NCBI GenBank assembly: GCA_003249215.1 | Contig: QKJR01000027.1 | Span: 62,001 to 126,000, forward strand | Direction of reading: 5' to 3' | DNA: 64,000 nucleotides | Origin: Rhodobacterales bacterium | Lineage (GTDB): Bacteria > Pseudomonadota > Alphaproteobacteria > Rhodobacterales > Rhodobacteraceae | Part shown: positions 63,370 through 64,000 of the stretch, in pieces | How the letters are laid out: each line of letters begins with the position of its first letter | Numbering within the stretch: the stretch's first letter is position 1 | Made by a program: the position numbers and the translations under genes | Notes under the pieces: generated by a model | Seen by the model: the letters and a program-made list of their open reading frames with translations, nothing else | What the model was told of the DNA's origin: nothing | The model's database searches: none

Positions 63370-63550
63370 GGAAACCTCCGAGTTGTCGTATAAGCGTTAC
63401 TTTGGCGTCATCTTTACCGGGAAGTCAAAACCCGATTTTCCTCTCCGGGCTAATGGTCGCCTGTGACAGGCCGATGACAGTGCCGGCGCGCATCGGGGCG
63501 GCAGTATCTGCGGGATTGACCAAAGCACGGGCACAGGGCATTCCATCCCC

Positions 63551-63889
63551 ATGCTGATCTACAAAATCTTCCGCCGCCCCGAATGGGATGCGTTTCGGGC
63601 CGCGGGCCGCACCGCGGGGGCGCCGGTCGATCTGGCCGACGGGTTCATCCATTTCTCGACCGCCGCTCAGGTCGTCGAGACGGCGGCGAAACATTTCGCG
63701 ACCGAAAGCGATCTGGTGCTCGTGGCCTTCCACGCCGAGGCGCTCGGCCCCGCCCTGAAATGGGAGCCCTCGCGCGGCGGCGCGCTCTTTCCCCATCTCT
63801 ATCGCCCACTCGAGATCGCCGAGGTCCGCTGGGATACCTCGCTGCCCCTCGGCGCCACCGGCCACATCTTCCCCGAGGCTCTGCTGTGA
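63551..63889 (+). CDS. DUF952 family protein
   Basis: A 112-residue DUF952 protein: [18 protein letters not shown], the conserved [19 protein letters not shown] (with the FIHFS motif), and [17 protein letters not shown] with ILE-type end. Small cytoplasmic protein of unknown function with weak resemblance to ADP-ribosyltransferase-like folds. Its stop overlaps the pyrD start by 3 bases, so they are coupled. Confidence 0.88.
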   Translation: MLIYKIFRRPEWDAFRAAGRTAGAPVDLADGFIHFSTAAQVVETAAKHFATESDLVLVAFHAEALGPALKWEPSRGGALFPHLYRPLEIAEVRWDTSLPLGATGHIFPEALL

Positions 63890-64000
63890 CCCCGATCGAA
63901 CGTCTCGGCCTTCTGGCGCTGCACCGGATCGACCCCGAAACCGCGCATGGGCTCTCGCTGCGGTTTCTGCGCATGGGGCTCGCACCGCTGCCCGGTCCGG
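63886..64000 (+). CDS. pyrD: Dihydroorotate dehydrogenase (quinone), 3' end cut off
   Basis: The first 38 codons of a class 2 PyrD, starting at GTG ([31 protein letters not shown]). The amphipathic N-terminal helices that dock class 2 enzymes to the membrane are recognisable ([19 protein letters not shown]). It oxidises dihydroorotate in de novo pyrimidine synthesis. The catalytic FMN barrel lies beyond the window. Its start overlaps the DUF952 stop (GTGA). Confidence 0.85.
   Translation, partial: MTPIERLGLLALHRIDPETAHGLSLRFLRMGLAPLPGP

Overview
The window is GC-rich chromosomal DNA, almost certainly from an alphaproteobacterium of the family Rhodobacteraceae. Pointers are irr divergent from a fabA-fabB-fabI operon, a VPLPA-type C-terminal sorting signal, an LdtR-type MarR regulator, an NDUFA12-type complex I subunit, SdhE and ThyX. 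Genes are densely packed and almost all long ORFs opposite real genes are GC-driven shadows. I see no rRNA, tRNA, CRISPR array, prophage or insertion sequence. Two genes run off the ends: rplY (L25) at the left and pyrD at the right.

Layout: 1-3.4 kb holds L25, a rhodanese divergent from an FtrA/GlxA regulator, pth and a glyoxalase. 3.5-5.9 kb holds a surface-lipoprotein gene followed by a Slam-like (DUF560) outer-membrane translocator, a candidate type XI secretion pair. 6.1-8.5 kb holds thyX, then an AT-rich TIR-domain gene that overlaps the thyX stop and abuts a DUF1810 gene. 8.5-12 kb holds a pyruvyl-transferase-like protein, a VPLPA-anchored protein, a hydrolase and a membrane protein. 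12.1-15.3 kb is unsaturated fatty-acid synthesis plus irr. 15.3-16.1 kb is a second, compositionally distinct single gene (DUF2971). 16.2-20.9 kb holds efp/epmA, DUF genes, LdtR and sdhE. 21-30.3 kb holds aspC, a MATE pump, a cytochrome b561/c' pair, ppk2, a GST, a small transporter and parE.

31-43.4 kb is a reductive pyrimidine-degradation region. An ABC importer, dihydropyrimidinase (hydA) and an M20 amidohydrolase (hyuC-like) lie on one minus-strand run. A RutR-type repressor and preT-preA (dihydropyrimidine dehydrogenase) follow. Two palindromes close to the RutR box lie upstream of the hyuC-led run and of rutR. 43.7-50.5 kb is housekeeping: accBC, aat, mlaD, NDUFA12, clpX and clpP. 50.8-54.1 kb pairs a secreted Cache-like protein with a large chemoreceptor. 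54.1-58.8 kb is a urate-to-glyoxylate cluster (puuD, uraH, a puuE-uraD fusion, allE, allA). It is followed by a LacI-type regulator with a repeated operator-like motif, a glycerate kinase, a secreted 5'-nucleotidase, DUF952 and the start of pyrD.

Taken together the centre and right of the window specialise in scavenging nucleobases: pyrimidine uptake and reduction, purine-ring breakdown, periplasmic nucleotide hydrolysis and the start of de novo pyrimidine synthesis. The most unusual items are the Slam/lipoprotein pair, the two single-gene AT-richer insertions, and a mosaic intergenic repeat. At least four copies of that repeat share a conserved AT box, a short hairpin with a GCA loop whose stem changes in a compensated way, and a GGGGGC...GCCCCC hairpin.
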